Part shown: piece after piece, positions 1 to 8,653 of the stretch | Layout: each line of letters begins with the position of its first letter | How positions within the stretch are numbered: position 1 is the first letter of the stretch | DNA from: Enterobacter chengduensis | GTDB taxonomy: Bacteria; Pseudomonadota; Gammaproteobacteria; Enterobacterales; Enterobacteriaceae | DNA length: 64,000 bases | Assembly: GCF_001984825.2 (NCBI RefSeq) | Contig: NZ_CP043318.1 | Location: 2,170,001-2,234,000, forward strand | Reading direction: 5' to 3' | The notes under the pieces: generated by a model | What the model was told of the DNA's origin: nothing | The model's database searches: none | What the model saw: only the letters and a program-made list of their open reading frames with translations | Made by a program: the position numbers and the translations under genes

Positions 1-1311
1 CTGTGCTTTAACTTCGACGTGAAAAGCCCGATGTGCCCGTCGATGAAAATCACCAGCAACCGTATTCATTCGCCGAAAGGGCGGGCGACGCTGGTGCGCG
101 AGTGGCTGCGTCTGCTGGCCGACCGGGGCGTTGATCCGCTCAGGCTGGAGCAGCAGCTGCCGGAAAAACGGGCCAGCCTGCGCGGGCTTATCGAACGCAC
201 GCGCAACAGCTGGCATGCCAACAAGGGCGAGTATGATTTCTCCCATGAGGTGAAGGAGGCGATGTCCGGCTGTCTGGCCTGTAAAGCCTGCTCCACCCAG
301 TGCCCGATTAAAATCGACGTGCCGGAGTTTCGCTCGCGCTTCCTGCAGCTCTACCACACGCGCTATCTGCGCCCGGTGCGCGACCATCTGGTAGCGACGG
401 TGGAAAGCTACGCCCCGCTGATGGCGCGCGCGCCTAAAACCTTCAACTTCTTTATCAACCAGCCGCTGGTGCGCAAGCTCTCCGAAAAGCACATCGGCAT
501 GGTCGATCTGCCGCTGCTGTCGGTGCCGTCGCTGCAGCGCCAGCTTGTCGGGCACCGCTCGGCGAACATGACCCTGGAGCAGCTTGAAGCGCTCACCCCT
601 GAGCAAAAAGCGAAGGTGGTGCTGGTGGTGCAGGATCCGTTTACCAGCTACTACGATGCGCAGGTGGTGGCGGACTTCATCCGCCTGAGCGAAAAGCTGG
701 GGTATCAGCCGGTGGTGCTGCCGTTCTCGCCCAACGGCAAGGCGCAGCACATCAAGGGCTTCCTGACGCGTTTTGCGAAGACCGCGCAGAAAACCGCGGA
801 CTTCCTGAATCGCGTGGCGCAGCTCGGGATACCGATGGTCGGCGTCGATCCGGCGCTGGTGCTGTGCTACCGCGATGAATACAAGCAGACGCTGGGCGAC
901 AGGCGCGGCGATTTCCACGTCATGCTGGTGCACGAGTGGCTGCCGACGGCGCTGGAAGATAAGGCTGTTCAGGACGTCAGCGGTGAACCGTGGTATCTGT
1001 TTGGACACTGCACGGAAGTCACCGCGCTGCCGGGCGCACCCGCGCAGTGGGCGTCCGTCTTTGCCCGCTTCGGTGCAAAGCTGGAGAGCGTCAGCGTGGG
1101 CTGCTGCGGCATGGCCGGTACCTACGGTCACGAAGTGAAAAACCACGCCAGCTCGCTCGGCATCTACGAGCTCTCCTGGCATCAGGCGATGCAGCGTTTG
1201 CCGCGAAACCGCTGTCTGGCGACGGGCTACTCCTGCCGCAGCCAGGTGAAACGGGTAGAAGGTAACGGCGTCCGCCACCCGCTGCAGGCTTTACTGGAGA
1301 TAATTGGATGA
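1..1311 (+). CDS. ydiJ: YdiJ FAD-linked oxidase / iron-sulfur protein, C-terminal part (cut by window start)
   Basis: The frame is open from base 1, so the gene begins outside the window and only about 436 C-terminal residues of a protein of roughly 1,018 are present. The GTG at 19 is internal. A ferredoxin-type 4Fe-4S motif [12 protein letters not shown] lies at 271-306 and a cysteine-rich GCCGMAG motif at 1099-1119. The FAD-binding half lies upstream. In this family electrons taken from a 2-hydroxy acid at FAD pass to the iron-sulfur half; D-2-hydroxyglutarate has been proposed as substrate. The stop codon overlaps the menI start by four bases (ATGA), which suggests translational coupling. 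Family assignment is firm; the substrate is not visible in the sequence. Confidence 0.93.
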   Translation: MCFNFDVKSPMCPSMKITSNRIHSPKGRATLVREWLRLLADRGVDPLRLEQQLPEKRASLRGLIERTRNSWHANKGEYDFSHEVKEAMSGCLACKACSTQCPIKIDVPEFRSRFLQLYHTRYLRPVRDHLVATVESYAPLMARAPKTFNFFINQPLVRKLSEKHIGMVDLPLLSVPSLQRQLVGHRSANMTLEQLEALTPEQKAKVVLVVQDPFTSYYDAQVVADFIRLSEKLGYQPVVLPFSPNGKAQHIKGFLTRFAKTAQKTADFLNRVAQLGIPMVGVDPALVLCYRDEYKQTLGDRRGDFHVMLVHEWLPTALEDKAVQDVSGEPWYLFGHCTEVTALPGAPAQWASVFARFGAKLESVSVGCCGMAGTYGHEVKNHASSLGIYELSWHQAMQRLPRNRCLATGYSCRSQVKRVEGNGVRHPLQALLEIIG

Positions 1312-1718
1312 TCTGGAAACGTGCCGTGACGCTGCAGGCGCTGAACGCCATGGGCGAGGGAAATATGGTGGGGCTGCTGGATATTCAGTTCACCCGCATA
1401 GGCGACGATGAGATTGAGGCCACCATGCCGGTCGACAGTCGCACCCACCAGCCGTTTGGCTTACTGCACGGCGGCGCGTCCGTCGTGCTGGCCGAAACGC
1501 TGGGCTCGGTGGCGGGATATCTCTGCACCGAAGGGGAGCAGAAGGTGGTCGGGCTTGAGGTGAATGCTAACCACATTCGCTCGGTGCGCAGCGGGCGCGT
1601 GCGCGGCGTGTGCCGCGCGCTGCACGCCGGGAGCCGCCATCAGGTGTGGCAGATAGATATTCTCGACGAGCAGGATCGCCTGTGCTGCTCGTCGCGGCTG
1701 ACCACGGCGGTTGTGTAA
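1308..1718 (+). CDS. menI: 1,4-dihydroxy-2-naphthoyl-CoA thioesterase MenI (YdiI)
   Basis: The 136-residue protein matches the usual length of the MenI/YdiI hotdog-fold thioesterase. It hydrolyses 1,4-dihydroxy-2-naphthoyl-CoA in menaquinone synthesis in the cytoplasm. The conserved catalytic region is visible as Gln48, the LLHGG loop with His54, and Glu63 in the following helix. The start overlaps the ydiJ stop (ATGA), so both genes are probably on one transcript, as in E. coli. No odd feature was seen. The assignment is confident from length, motif and gene order. Confidence 0.93.
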   Translation: MIWKRAVTLQALNAMGEGNMVGLLDIQFTRIGDDEIEATMPVDSRTHQPFGLLHGGASVVLAETLGSVAGYLCTEGEQKVVGLEVNANHIRSVRSGRVRGVCRALHAGSRHQVWQIDILDEQDRLCCSSRLTTAVV

Positions 1719-1764
1719 AGTTTTCAGATGTTTTGCCTTTGGTCAAAAACTAGCCAGTGGGTTG

Positions 1765-1773
1765 TGATATACT
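1765..1773 (+). promoter_or_regulatory. Likely extended -10 promoter for ydiH
   Basis: TGATATACT at 1765-1773 is an extended -10 element (TG one base before TATACT) about 30 bases before the ydiH start. No good -35 box is present, which is normal for extended -10 promoters. Inferred only from the motif. Confidence 0.45.
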
Positions 1774-1803
1774 GGTCAGGTTTTGTACATAAGCGAGGAC
1801 ATC

Positions 1804-1998
1804 ATGGATACTGAAATAACCCCAACACAGCTGGCAATTGAATATTTACGTCGCGATAAGAGCAACCTGTCTCCGGCGCAGTACCTGAAAAAGCTGAAAC
1901 AGCTTGAGCTGGAATTCACAGATTTGCTGGCGCTCTCTTCTAACGAGCTGAAAGAAGAGATCTACTTTGCCTGGCGGTTGGGCGTTCACGTCCATTGA
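1804..1998 (+). CDS. ydiH: YdiH family small protein of unknown function
   Basis: This 64-residue protein corresponds to E. coli YdiH (about 62 residues) by position after menI and by its length. The in-frame start at 1783 was rejected. ATG 1804 has a GAGGA ribosome site just upstream and gives the family length. The protein is mostly helical and charged, with no signal peptide, no membrane segment and no known catalytic motif. Its function is unknown. An extended -10 promoter lies upstream and a strong hairpin terminator follows, so it is probably transcribed alone or by read-through from menI. In E. coli the suf operon comes next; here a 15 kb block intervenes. Confidence 0.85.
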   Translation: MDTEITPTQLAIEYLRRDKSNLSPAQYLKKLKQLELEFTDLLALSSNELKEEIYFAWRLGVHVH

Positions 1999-2010
1999 GT
2001 ACATGAGAAT

Positions 2011-2037
2011 AAAAGGGCCGCGAGTGCGGCCTTTTTT
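2011..2037 (+). terminator. Rho-independent terminator after ydiH
   Basis: A perfect stem GGCCGC (2016-2021) / GCGGCC (2026-2031) with a GAGT loop is followed by six T residues. It marks the end of the ydiJ-menI-ydiH unit and the left edge of the accessory block. Confidence 0.9.
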
Positions 2038-2048
2038 GTGCCTGACAT

Positions 2049-2678
2049 TCAGTATCGGGCGGGAAGCTTGTTGATTTTAATGAGCCTGCCTTCTTCTATT
2101 TCGATAAATCCGCCGGTTTTTAAATCCGCCAGAATGCGCATCACGCCGCTGCGGGAGAGCTGGGTTTTCTCCCTGATATACCTTTCCGCCGTCACGCTGA
2201 GCCGATAACCCTCATCTTCTTCCATCAGCGTGAATAGCTGCTGGCGAATCATCTCATAGGCCGTGGGCGCGCCCTGCGGCATCACGTTGTTATAAAGACG
2301 GCTATATACAAACATGAGCTGTTGAGAAAGCAGCCCCCACAGCGCCTTCTCCTGGATAATGTCATTCACCCGCTCGGCGGTGAGCGTCCCTATCAGGCAC
2401 GGGCTAACGGTCTTAATATAATCATTGAAATAGATGTCGGTCAGGTTAGCGAGGCCGAACACGGCGGGGCTGCGCGCCGTAGACAGCATCATGTCATCGC
2501 TTCGTCTGTAGATGGCGATCGTCCCCTCAAGAATTAAATAGCACATACCCTGACCGTTAATTTGCAGGTCAAACCGCTCGCCGCGTGCGGCACGTTGCGT
2601 TGTGCACTCAGCCAGCAGGTGTGAAATAAGTTCTTGCGCGTAGGGAGAACCCCGTTGAGACTTTTCTGGAAGGGACAT
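2049..2678 (-). CDS. IprA/YaiV-like winged-helix regulator (copy A)
   Basis: A 209-residue protein with an N-terminal cyclic-nucleotide-binding-like beta-roll (about residues 20-110) and a C-terminal winged helix (about 140-205). The segment REKTQLSRSGVMRILADLK looks like the recognition helix region. The architecture matches the IprA/YaiV family of Crp/Fnr-like proteins that lack a usable cAMP site. The frame also opens with TTG at 2690, but ATG 2678 is preferred. It lies 57-70 bases downstream of a paralogue on the same strand, so the two probably form one operon divergent from the fimbrial genes. By position it is a candidate regulator of the fimbriae; that role is inference. Confidence 0.75.
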   Translation of the reverse strand: MSLPEKSQRGSPYAQELISHLLAECTTQRAARGERFDLQINGQGMCYLILEGTIAIYRRSDDMMLSTARSPAVFGLANLTDIYFNDYIKTVSPCLIGTLTAERVNDIIQEKALWGLLSQQLMFVYSRLYNNVMPQGAPTAYEMIRQQLFTLMEEDEGYRLSVTAERYIREKTQLSRSGVMRILADLKTGGFIEIEEGRLIKINKLPARY

Positions 2679-2747
2679 GGTCGCCGACAACCTTAAAAAT
2701 AACCTGGCTAATTATAGCGCTTCTCCTGGGGACAGGCACGCAGGCTA

Positions 2748-3407
2748 TCAATATTTTCGCGGCAGATGGTGAATCTCCAGCAGCACACCACGCTCCATGG
2801 TGATGTACTTCCCGGTCCTTAGTTCTGCCAGAATACGCATAATTCCACTGCGCGAAAGATAGGTCCGGCTCTTGATCCAGGCGGCCGCCGTCGTATTTTT
2901 CCGTATGGCGTCGGGCTCCTGCATGAGCTCAACCAGCTGGAAGCGAATGATGTCGTAGGCTGACATTTGGGATATTTGCGCACAATGCTCATACACCCGT
3001 GAGGCCGTATAAATAAGCAGCTTTGAAAAGTGTTCCCATAACTCCTGCTGTGAAACAATCTGGTTAAACGTCTCCAGCGACACGCGGGCAATTTCTGCCG
3101 TCTCCAAGGCCCGAACGTAGAGATGTTCCGAAGAAAATTGACTGCTAACGCCAAGAATAAAAGGCGCAGATTCAGAGTTCAACATGATACCGTCGCCGCG
3201 ACGGTGAAGCGCCACGCTGCCCTGGAGAAGTAAAAAACACTGCCGCACATCGTCTTTATAATAATGCACGGTTTCTCCCCGACTGACGATCGTTCTTTTT
3301 GCCGCAGGTAGCACTGAGTTAATCAGCGTTTCTATATGGACAAGCGGTTTTAAACCAAGAACGGTCGAGTTGTGGTTATTCAATGACGTGGTTAAACGCG
3401 TATTCAT
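2748..3407 (-). CDS. IprA/YaiV-like winged-helix regulator (copy B)
   Basis: A 219-residue paralogue of the next gene, sharing the effector-domain layout and the C-terminal helix TYLSRSGIMRILAELRTGKY. The start has a well placed AGAGG ribosome site six bases upstream. It is the first gene of a two-gene leftward unit divergent from the fimbrial operon. Between this start and the fimA-like start lie 395-415 bp carrying three palindromes of form GGTCTA-N4-TAGACC. Divergent placement of a regulator and a structural operon suggests that this protein, copy A, or both bind those palindromes. No binding data can be read from the sequence. Confidence 0.75.
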   Translation of the reverse strand: MNTRLTTSLNNHNSTVLGLKPLVHIETLINSVLPAAKRTIVSRGETVHYYKDDVRQCFLLLQGSVALHRRGDGIMLNSESAPFILGVSSQFSSEHLYVRALETAEIARVSLETFNQIVSQQELWEHFSKLLIYTASRVYEHCAQISQMSAYDIIRFQLVELMQEPDAIRKNTTAAAWIKSRTYLSRSGIMRILAELRTGKYITMERGVLLEIHHLPRKY

Positions 3408-3498
3408 ACGATACCTCTCGGCGACTACGGGGCGAGCATTTTTTGGATCTGGTGGAGAATTATCTTAAAAATGAAGGGGGCAGGGAATGTTTCTGCAG

Positions 3499-3514
3499 GG
3501 TCTAAAAGTAGACC
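3499..3514. promoter_or_regulatory. Palindromic operator-like site 1 (GGTCTA-N4-TAGACC)
   Basis: A perfect 6+6 inverted repeat, GGTCTA AAAG TAGACC, 91 bp upstream of regulator copy B. It is the first of three copies in this intergenic region. Probable binding site of a dimeric repressor or activator; the protein is not identified. Confidence 0.7.
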
Positions 3515-3563
3515 GATGAGCGCCCGACAACTAACGCGTTGAATGGAAACATAAAGACGAACG

Positions 3564-3579
3564 GGTCTACTAATAGACC
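3564..3579. promoter_or_regulatory. Palindromic operator-like site 2 (GGTCTA-N4-TAGACC)
   Basis: GGTCTA CTAA TAGACC, a perfect 6+6 inverted repeat starting 65 bp after site 1. It has the same half-sites and the same 4-bp spacer. Confidence 0.7.
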
Positions 3580-3634
3580 TGAAAAATAAGGCTCCGGCGC
3601 ACCCGAAAGAAATGTTGAATTTACGTTAAATTAG

Positions 3635-3650
3635 AGTCTACAGCTAGACC
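3635..3650. promoter_or_regulatory. Palindromic operator-like site 3 (AGTCTA-N4-TAGACC)
   Basis: AGTCTA CAGC TAGACC, 71 bp after site 2, with one mismatch to the other two copies. It lies about 170 bp upstream of the fimbrial major subunit start, on the fimbrial side of the intergenic region. Confidence 0.65.
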
Positions 3651-3820
3651 ACCAAAGAGTTGTATTCATAAAAATGATTATATAAATTTTAACCAGTCAG
3701 TCAGAAAGACCTTAAAGCTTTAATTGAAAAATAGATGAATTTGCCGTGATTCATTTATCAACTTTCTGCTGCGTGAGTTTCGATAATAAATAAAGTTATC
3801 CCGTGAACAGGAAAATGAAG

Positions 3821-4354
3821 ATGATGAAAAAGAACATTATTTTAGCGATGGTGGCGACAGGTTCCGCCTTAATGATGGGCAATGCACTTGCTGCTGCAGG
3901 AACCGTTAATTTTAACGGTAACATTCTGGATTCCGCCTGCGATGTTGCGGTTGCCTCTCAAAACCAGGTGGTGGTATTAGGTGATTACAATAAAACAGAA
4001 TTTCAGGCAACAGGCTCCAGAACTGCGGCAACGAAATTCGATATTGTTCTGAAGAACTGCCCGGTCACGGTCTCCAGTGCTAAAGTCCGTTTTGACGGCA
4101 CGCCTGACCTGACTAACGCCGATCTGCTGGCGATTGATACCTCCGTCGCAGGCGCGGCAACGGGCGTTGCTATCAATTTGATGACCGCCGATAAGGCAGA
4201 CCTGCCGCTGCACGGCAGTAACAGCTACAGCTATGCGTTAAGCAGCAGCGCCGACAATACGCTCAATTTCTACGCGCAGTATATTTCAACGGCGGCTTCG
4301 GTGACTGCCGGTCCTGCAAACTCCGTAGCAAATTTCTCCGTTGTTTATAACTAG
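3821..4354 (+). CDS. Fimbrial major subunit (FimA-like pilin)
   Basis: A protein of 177 residues with a signal peptide ending near ...GNALAA, then a pilin domain. Two cysteines (SACD and KNCP) are placed to form the usual pilin disulfide, and the C-terminus VVYN has the penultimate aromatic typical of chaperone-usher pilins. Several starts are possible in frame (GTG 3803, ATG 3815, ATG 3821). AGGA at 3809-3812 is best spaced for ATG 3821. It is the first gene of the fimbrial operon, followed by a hairpin that may reduce downstream transcription. The subunit is exported to the periplasm, capped by the chaperone and assembled by the usher. Confidence 0.88.
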   Translation: MMKKNIILAMVATGSALMMGNALAAAGTVNFNGNILDSACDVAVASQNQVVVLGDYNKTEFQATGSRTAATKFDIVLKNCPVTVSSAKVRFDGTPDLTNADLLAIDTSVAGAATGVAINLMTADKADLPLHGSNSYSYALSSSADNTLNFYAQYISTAASVTAGPANSVANFSVVYN

Positions 4355-4394
4355 TCATTAAGCAGAATCCGAGTCGGTTCCACGACGTTCTGCG

Positions 4395-4420
4395 CGGGGG
4401 CAGCCGCTGCCCCCGTGTTT
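4395..4420 (+). terminator. Hairpin between pilin and chaperone genes (probable attenuator)
   Basis: A strong GC stem CGGGGGCAGC (4395-4404) / GCTGCCCCCG (4406-4415) is followed by a weak T stretch. Partial terminators after the major pilin gene are common and make the subunit more abundant than the assembly proteins. Confidence 0.5.
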
Positions 4421-4433
4421 CAAGAGGTGTAAC

Positions 4434-5111
4434 ATGAATTTTATTAGCAAGACCCTGCTCATTGCTGCCGCTTTGACGGCATCGTTTTCGAACGCTTTTG
4501 CCGGGGTCATTATTGGCGGTACCCGCGTGATTTTTGACGGTGGAAAAAAGGAGGCGTCAATCAGCATTAATAATGCTGATAGCGTGCCTTACTTAATCCA
4601 GTCCTGGGTTGAAATGCCAGAGGGTAATGCTAATAAAGCGCCATTTATTGTTACGCCGCCTTTATATCGACTGGAGGGTGGTCAGCAAAATATTGAGCGT
4701 ATTTTATTGTCGGGTTCGCTGCCTCAGGAAAAAGAAAGTCTCTTCTGGATGAATATTAAGGCGATACCGTCTGCCTCGAAACAGGCAAACTCGCTGCAGA
4801 TTGCCGTGAAAACGCGCATCAAGCTGATTTATCGCCCGGCAGGTTTGAAAGCGTCAACACCGGAAGAACAGGCGAATAAATTAACCTGGTCGCGCAGCGG
4901 AAATAAGCTTATGGTCGCCAACCCCACGCCCTATGTTATCAACTTTAATGAAATAAGCGTCGGTAATAAAAAACTGGATGAGGTTTCGTGGGTGGCGCCG
5001 GGTGCAATGGCGGCATTTACCTTACCCGCGGGTGCCACGGGTAACCAGATTGCATTCAAAGTCATTAATGATTACGGCAGCCCCGGAATATTACATCAGG
5101 CCCGCTTTTAA
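4434..5111 (+). CDS. Periplasmic fimbrial chaperone (PapD/FimC family)
   Basis: A 225-residue protein with a signal peptide ending near SNAFA, then two immunoglobulin-like domains (about 24-145 and 150-225). The family marks are visible: GTRVIFDGGKKEASISINN in strands A-B, the LFWMNIKAIP segment, and IKLIYRP near the domain junction. The short loop before LFWMN indicates the FGS subclass that builds rod-like pili. It binds subunits by donor-strand complementation and hands them to the usher. An AGAGGTG ribosome site lies upstream. Confident at family level. Confidence 0.92.
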   Translation: MNFISKTLLIAAALTASFSNAFAGVIIGGTRVIFDGGKKEASISINNADSVPYLIQSWVEMPEGNANKAPFIVTPPLYRLEGGQQNIERILLSGSLPQEKESLFWMNIKAIPSASKQANSLQIAVKTRIKLIYRPAGLKASTPEEQANKLTWSRSGNKLMVANPTPYVINFNEISVGNKKLDEVSWVAPGAMAAFTLPAGATGNQIAFKVINDYGSPGILHQARF

Positions 5112-5149
5112 TTTATCAAAAGCGGCGATCCTCCTATCAGCTCAGGTTA

Positions 5150-7684
5150 ATGATGATGGCAACAAAAACGAAAATAATGCAGCCTGCGCGTCTGGCAATC
5201 TGTATCGCCTTTGCGCTGGTTAATGCAGTGCAGACGGTTTACGCCCGGGACTCGTTCAACGCCGAACTGGTTGAACTGGACAACCCGGGCGCGGGGAAGG
5301 CTGATTTATCTGCTTTTGAATCAGGTTCGCAGGCACCAGGGAAATACCACGTTGACATCATTCTTGACGACCAGCTCATCGAGACCCGCGATATTGATTT
5401 CACCTCGGTAAAAGAAGGGGACGAGGGCGATAGCCTCCAGCCCTGTCTGAGTATTGAACAGCTTAACGGATGGGGCGTCAAAACCGCGCTTTTTCCCGAC
5501 TTAGCCAGCAAGGGCGCATCCTGCGTCAACCTGAGGGCGATCCCTCACGCCAGCACCGATTTTCAGTTTGCCGCACAGCGGCTGATTATCAGCATTCCCC
5601 AGGCCGCGATTGACCTGCCGGCACGCGGGTATGTCTCGCCAGCGCTGTGGGATGAAGGAATTACCGCCGCCATGTTGAATTACAGCCTGAGTGGCGCAAA
5701 CAGCCGGGCAAAACAAAACGGCAGCGAAAACAGCGACAGTCAGTATGCCAACCTGCGCCCGGGCCTCAACGTTGGCCCCTGGCGACTGCGAAATTACACC
5801 ACCTGGTCGCGGGATGAGTCCGGTCAGGACAAATGGGATACCGTCTACACCTATGCACAGCGGGCCATCATTCCGCTCAGGGCGCAGCTCACCCTGGGGG
5901 ATAGCTCCGCGCCAGCCGACGTGTTCGACAGTATGCCGTTTCGCGGCGGACAGCTGGCTTCGGATGACGACATGCTCCCGGATTCGCTGAAAGGCTATGC
6001 GCCCGTGGTACGGGGAATCGCGCGTACCAATGCCCAGGTGGTGGTGCGTCAAAACGGCTATCAGATCTATCAGACCTACGTGGCTCCGGGGGCTTTTGAG
6101 ATCGCCGATATGTACCCCACGGGCGGGGCCGGGGATTTGGACGTCACCGTGAAAGAAGCCGACGGCAGCGAGCAGCATTTCACCCTCCCGTACGCTTCAT
6201 TACCGGTTTTACAGCGCGAAGGACGGCTCAAGTATGCGCTAACAGGCGGGCAATACCGCTCATATAACGGCAGCGTGGAGAAGACGCCTTTCGGGCAAAT
6301 CACGGGCATTTATGGTCTGCCCTATGGGCTCACGCTCTATGGCGGGCTGCAGGAGTCGAGTAAATATCAGTCGATCGCCACGGGACTCGGGAAAAATATG
6401 GGCGAGTTGGGCGCCATTTCTGCGGACATGACCCAGGCCTGGTCTACTCCGCAGGGCGGCGATAAGTCCAACGGTCAGTCCTGGCGCGCGCGCTACAGCA
6501 AAAACGTTGTGGGCACCGGCACCCATTTTTCGATAGCGGGCTACCGCTACTCGACCCGCGGTTACTACGGCATGCAGGAGATCCTCGATTCCTGGGGTGA
6601 CAGCGCCGCGCTTCAGGATCGCCGCCGCAACCGGGCCGAGCTGACGATGAGCCAGACGCTGGGGCCCAGTCTGGGCTCGCTGACGCTGAGCGCGGCCCGC
6701 GAAGACTACTGGAATTCGGGTAAAACGATGGCGTCGTACAGCCTCGGTTACAACAACGACTGGCACAACATCAGCTACGGCATCACTTGGACCTACAGCA
6801 AAAACGGCAGTGCGGGCTCAAGTGATGGCAATAAACGCTACGACCACGACCAGCTCCTGGCCTTTAACGTCAGTATTCCTCTTGAGAAGTTTTTGCCGCA
6901 AACCTGGGCTAACTATGGCGTGAGCACCAGCAGGAATAGCGGCACCACGCACAATATCGGTCTGAACGGCGTGGCGCTGGAAAACCACGCCCTGAACTGG
7001 AACGTGCAGCAGGGATACGGCTCGGACGGCGTTGGCTACACGGGCAATATGAACGGTGATTATAAGGGCACCTACGGTGAAGTCACTGCGGGCTACAGCT
7101 ATGACAAACACAGCGAGCGCCTTAACTACGGCCTGCAGGGCGGGATCCTGGCCCATCAGGACGGAATGACGCTTTCCCAGCCCCTGGGTGAGACCAATGT
7201 TCTGATTCGCGCCCCGGGCGCGCGCGGCGTAGCTATTCGTAATCAACCGGGCGTCAGAACGGATTACCGTGGGTATACGGCGGTCAGTACTCTCTCCGTT
7301 TACCGTAAAAACGACGTCACGCTTGACCCGGAAAGCCTGCCGGATGACGTTGAGCTGGATATTAATACCCGAACGGTGACGCCGACGCGTGGCGCGCTCG
7401 TTTTGGCCGACTATACGGCGAGGGTGGGGCGACGGGTGTTATTTAACTTAATGCATAACGGCCATCCTGTTCCCTTTGGCGCAATGGCAAGCCTAAAAGG
7501 CGCCGACGGCGGCGGCGTTATTGTTGGCGATAAAGGCCAGGCTTACCTCACCGGGCTGGCGAATCAGGGCACCGTCTTCGTCACCTGGGGAGCGGAAAGC
7601 GATCGGCAATGCCGCGCGCCTTACGCGCTTTCCCCTGAGTCGTCGGCGGGTGGAATGACCGAAATTAACGTTCCTTGCGTTTAG
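5150..7684 (+). CDS. Outer-membrane fimbrial usher (FimD/PapC family)
   Basis: An 844-residue protein of normal usher length. After the signal peptide (to about residue 33, VYARDSFNAEL) come an N-terminal periplasmic domain, a long beta-barrel with plug (about 170-680, containing AYGxxPxVxG-like repeats such as LKGYAPVVRGIARTNAQV), and C-terminal periplasmic domains ending with a cysteine pair (RQCRAP ... NVPCV). Three consecutive ATG codons begin the gene and any of them is possible. It forms the secretion pore and assembly platform. The start follows the chaperone by 38 bases, and its stop is one base from the adhesin start. Confidence 0.93.
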   Translation: MMMATKTKIMQPARLAICIAFALVNAVQTVYARDSFNAELVELDNPGAGKADLSAFESGSQAPGKYHVDIILDDQLIETRDIDFTSVKEGDEGDSLQPCLSIEQLNGWGVKTALFPDLASKGASCVNLRAIPHASTDFQFAAQRLIISIPQAAIDLPARGYVSPALWDEGITAAMLNYSLSGANSRAKQNGSENSDSQYANLRPGLNVGPWRLRNYTTWSRDESGQDKWDTVYTYAQRAIIPLRAQLTLGDSSAPADVFDSMPFRGGQLASDDDMLPDSLKGYAPVVRGIARTNAQVVVRQNGYQIYQTYVAPGAFEIADMYPTGGAGDLDVTVKEADGSEQHFTLPYASLPVLQREGRLKYALTGGQYRSYNGSVEKTPFGQITGIYGLPYGLTLYGGLQESSKYQSIATGLGKNMGELGAISADMTQAWSTPQGGDKSNGQSWRARYSKNVVGTGTHFSIAGYRYSTRGYYGMQEILDSWGDSAALQDRRRNRAELTMSQTLGPSLGSLTLSAAREDYWNSGKTMASYSLGYNNDWHNISYGITWTYSKNGSAGSSDGNKRYDHDQLLAFNVSIPLEKFLPQTWANYGVSTSRNSGTTHNIGLNGVALENHALNWNVQQGYGSDGVGYTGNMNGDYKGTYGEVTAGYSYDKHSERLNYGLQGGILAHQDGMTLSQPLGETNVLIRAPGARGVAIRNQPGVRTDYRGYTAVSTLSVYRKNDVTLDPESLPDDVELDINTRTVTPTRGALVLADYTARVGRRVLFNLMHNGHPVPFGAMASLKGADGGGVIVGDKGQAYLTGLANQGTVFVTWGAESDRQCRAPYALSPESSAGGMTEINVPCV

Positions 7685-7685
7685 G

Positions 7686-8642
7686 ATGTCTAAAATGCGC
7701 TTAATTTACATGATATTTCTGCTGTGGATCGCAGCAGGCTGGAGCAATGCCCGGGCAGGAACCTGTACGACAATTACGCCGCAGGAATCCACGCTGTCCA
7801 TCGGCACCCTGACGGTACAGCGCGATGTCGCGGTGGGCACGGTGATATTTTCGCGCAATGCGACGGTGACGTCGTCGTATTTAACCGGCTGCACCAATCC
7901 ATTAATGCTGGGATTTAGCATGCGATACCTTAATGCGACGCTGAGCGCGTATGGTAATCATGTCTATGACACCAACGTAAGCGGCATTGGCGTGCGCTTT
8001 TCTTCGGGTAATTATTTTGAAAACCCGACCAATACCTTTTCCTATAGTGCGCAGGCCAGCTATGTCGAATGGTGGGGCGGTAAAATCGAACTTATCGTTA
8101 CCGGACCGGTCGCGTCAGGGGCGCTGACGCCGGGCGTGCTGGGCGTGGTGATGCTGCAGGGCAGTGACGGCGTTTACCGTGATGGCCTGACGACCACCCT
8201 GCTGGGTGGAACCATCAACGTCCTGGCCTGCACGATTACAACGCCGCAGCTGACGTTTCCGATAGGGGATATCTCCGCCGCGGTTTTTGGCTCAACGGTA
8301 GGCACCACGCCTGCGGGCGCCCAAAATACGCAGAATCTTGGGCTTAACTGCGATGCGGGAGCGAACGTCAACGTATCGCTCAGCGGTATTCAGCATCCTG
8401 ACGTGGCGACGACGAGCGTGCTGGCGCTAACGGGGCAAGGCAGCACCGGCACGGCGAAAGGCGTTGGCGTTCAGCTGCTCTACAACGGTATGCCTCTTCA
8501 GCTCAATACCCGGCTGCCGTTAAAACTCGCGGCTGGTGGCCAGGAAGCGTTCCCCTTAACGGCGCGCTATTACCAGACGCAAACGACCGTAGAGCCCGGC
8601 ACCGCAAATGCGTCAGCAACCTTAAATTTGACCTACCAGTAA
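7686..8642 (+). CDS. Fimbrial tip adhesin, two-domain
   Basis: A 318-residue secreted protein with a signal peptide ending near NARA. The length and layout are those of a tip adhesin: an N-terminal receptor-binding domain (about 25-170, with a Cys pair) and a C-terminal pilin domain starting near INVLACTIT (about 178-318) and ending in LTYQ. It has no recognisable FimH-type mannose pocket, so the receptor cannot be predicted. The gene starts one base after the usher stop. The adhesin role is inferred from size, domain split and position. Confidence 0.8.
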   Translation: MSKMRLIYMIFLLWIAAGWSNARAGTCTTITPQESTLSIGTLTVQRDVAVGTVIFSRNATVTSSYLTGCTNPLMLGFSMRYLNATLSAYGNHVYDTNVSGIGVRFSSGNYFENPTNTFSYSAQASYVEWWGGKIELIVTGPVASGALTPGVLGVVMLQGSDGVYRDGLTTTLLGGTINVLACTITTPQLTFPIGDISAAVFGSTVGTTPAGAQNTQNLGLNCDAGANVNVSLSGIQHPDVATTSVLALTGQGSTGTAKGVGVQLLYNGMPLQLNTRLPLKLAAGGQEAFPLTARYYQTQTTVEPGTANASATLNLTYQ

Positions 8643-8653
8643 AGGGGATGGCG

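Noticed and set aside
3499..3650. Fimbrial palindromes as NemR boxes
   Set aside because: NemR sites have TAGACC outside and GGTCTA inside (TAGACCG...CGGTCTA), whereas these have the half-sites in the opposite order with a 4-base centre.
3408..3820. Invertible (fimS-type) phase-variation switch upstream of the pilin gene
   Set aside because: No pair of inverted repeats bounding an invertible segment and no FimB/FimE-type recombinase gene is present; the palindromes are local dyads repeated in the same form.
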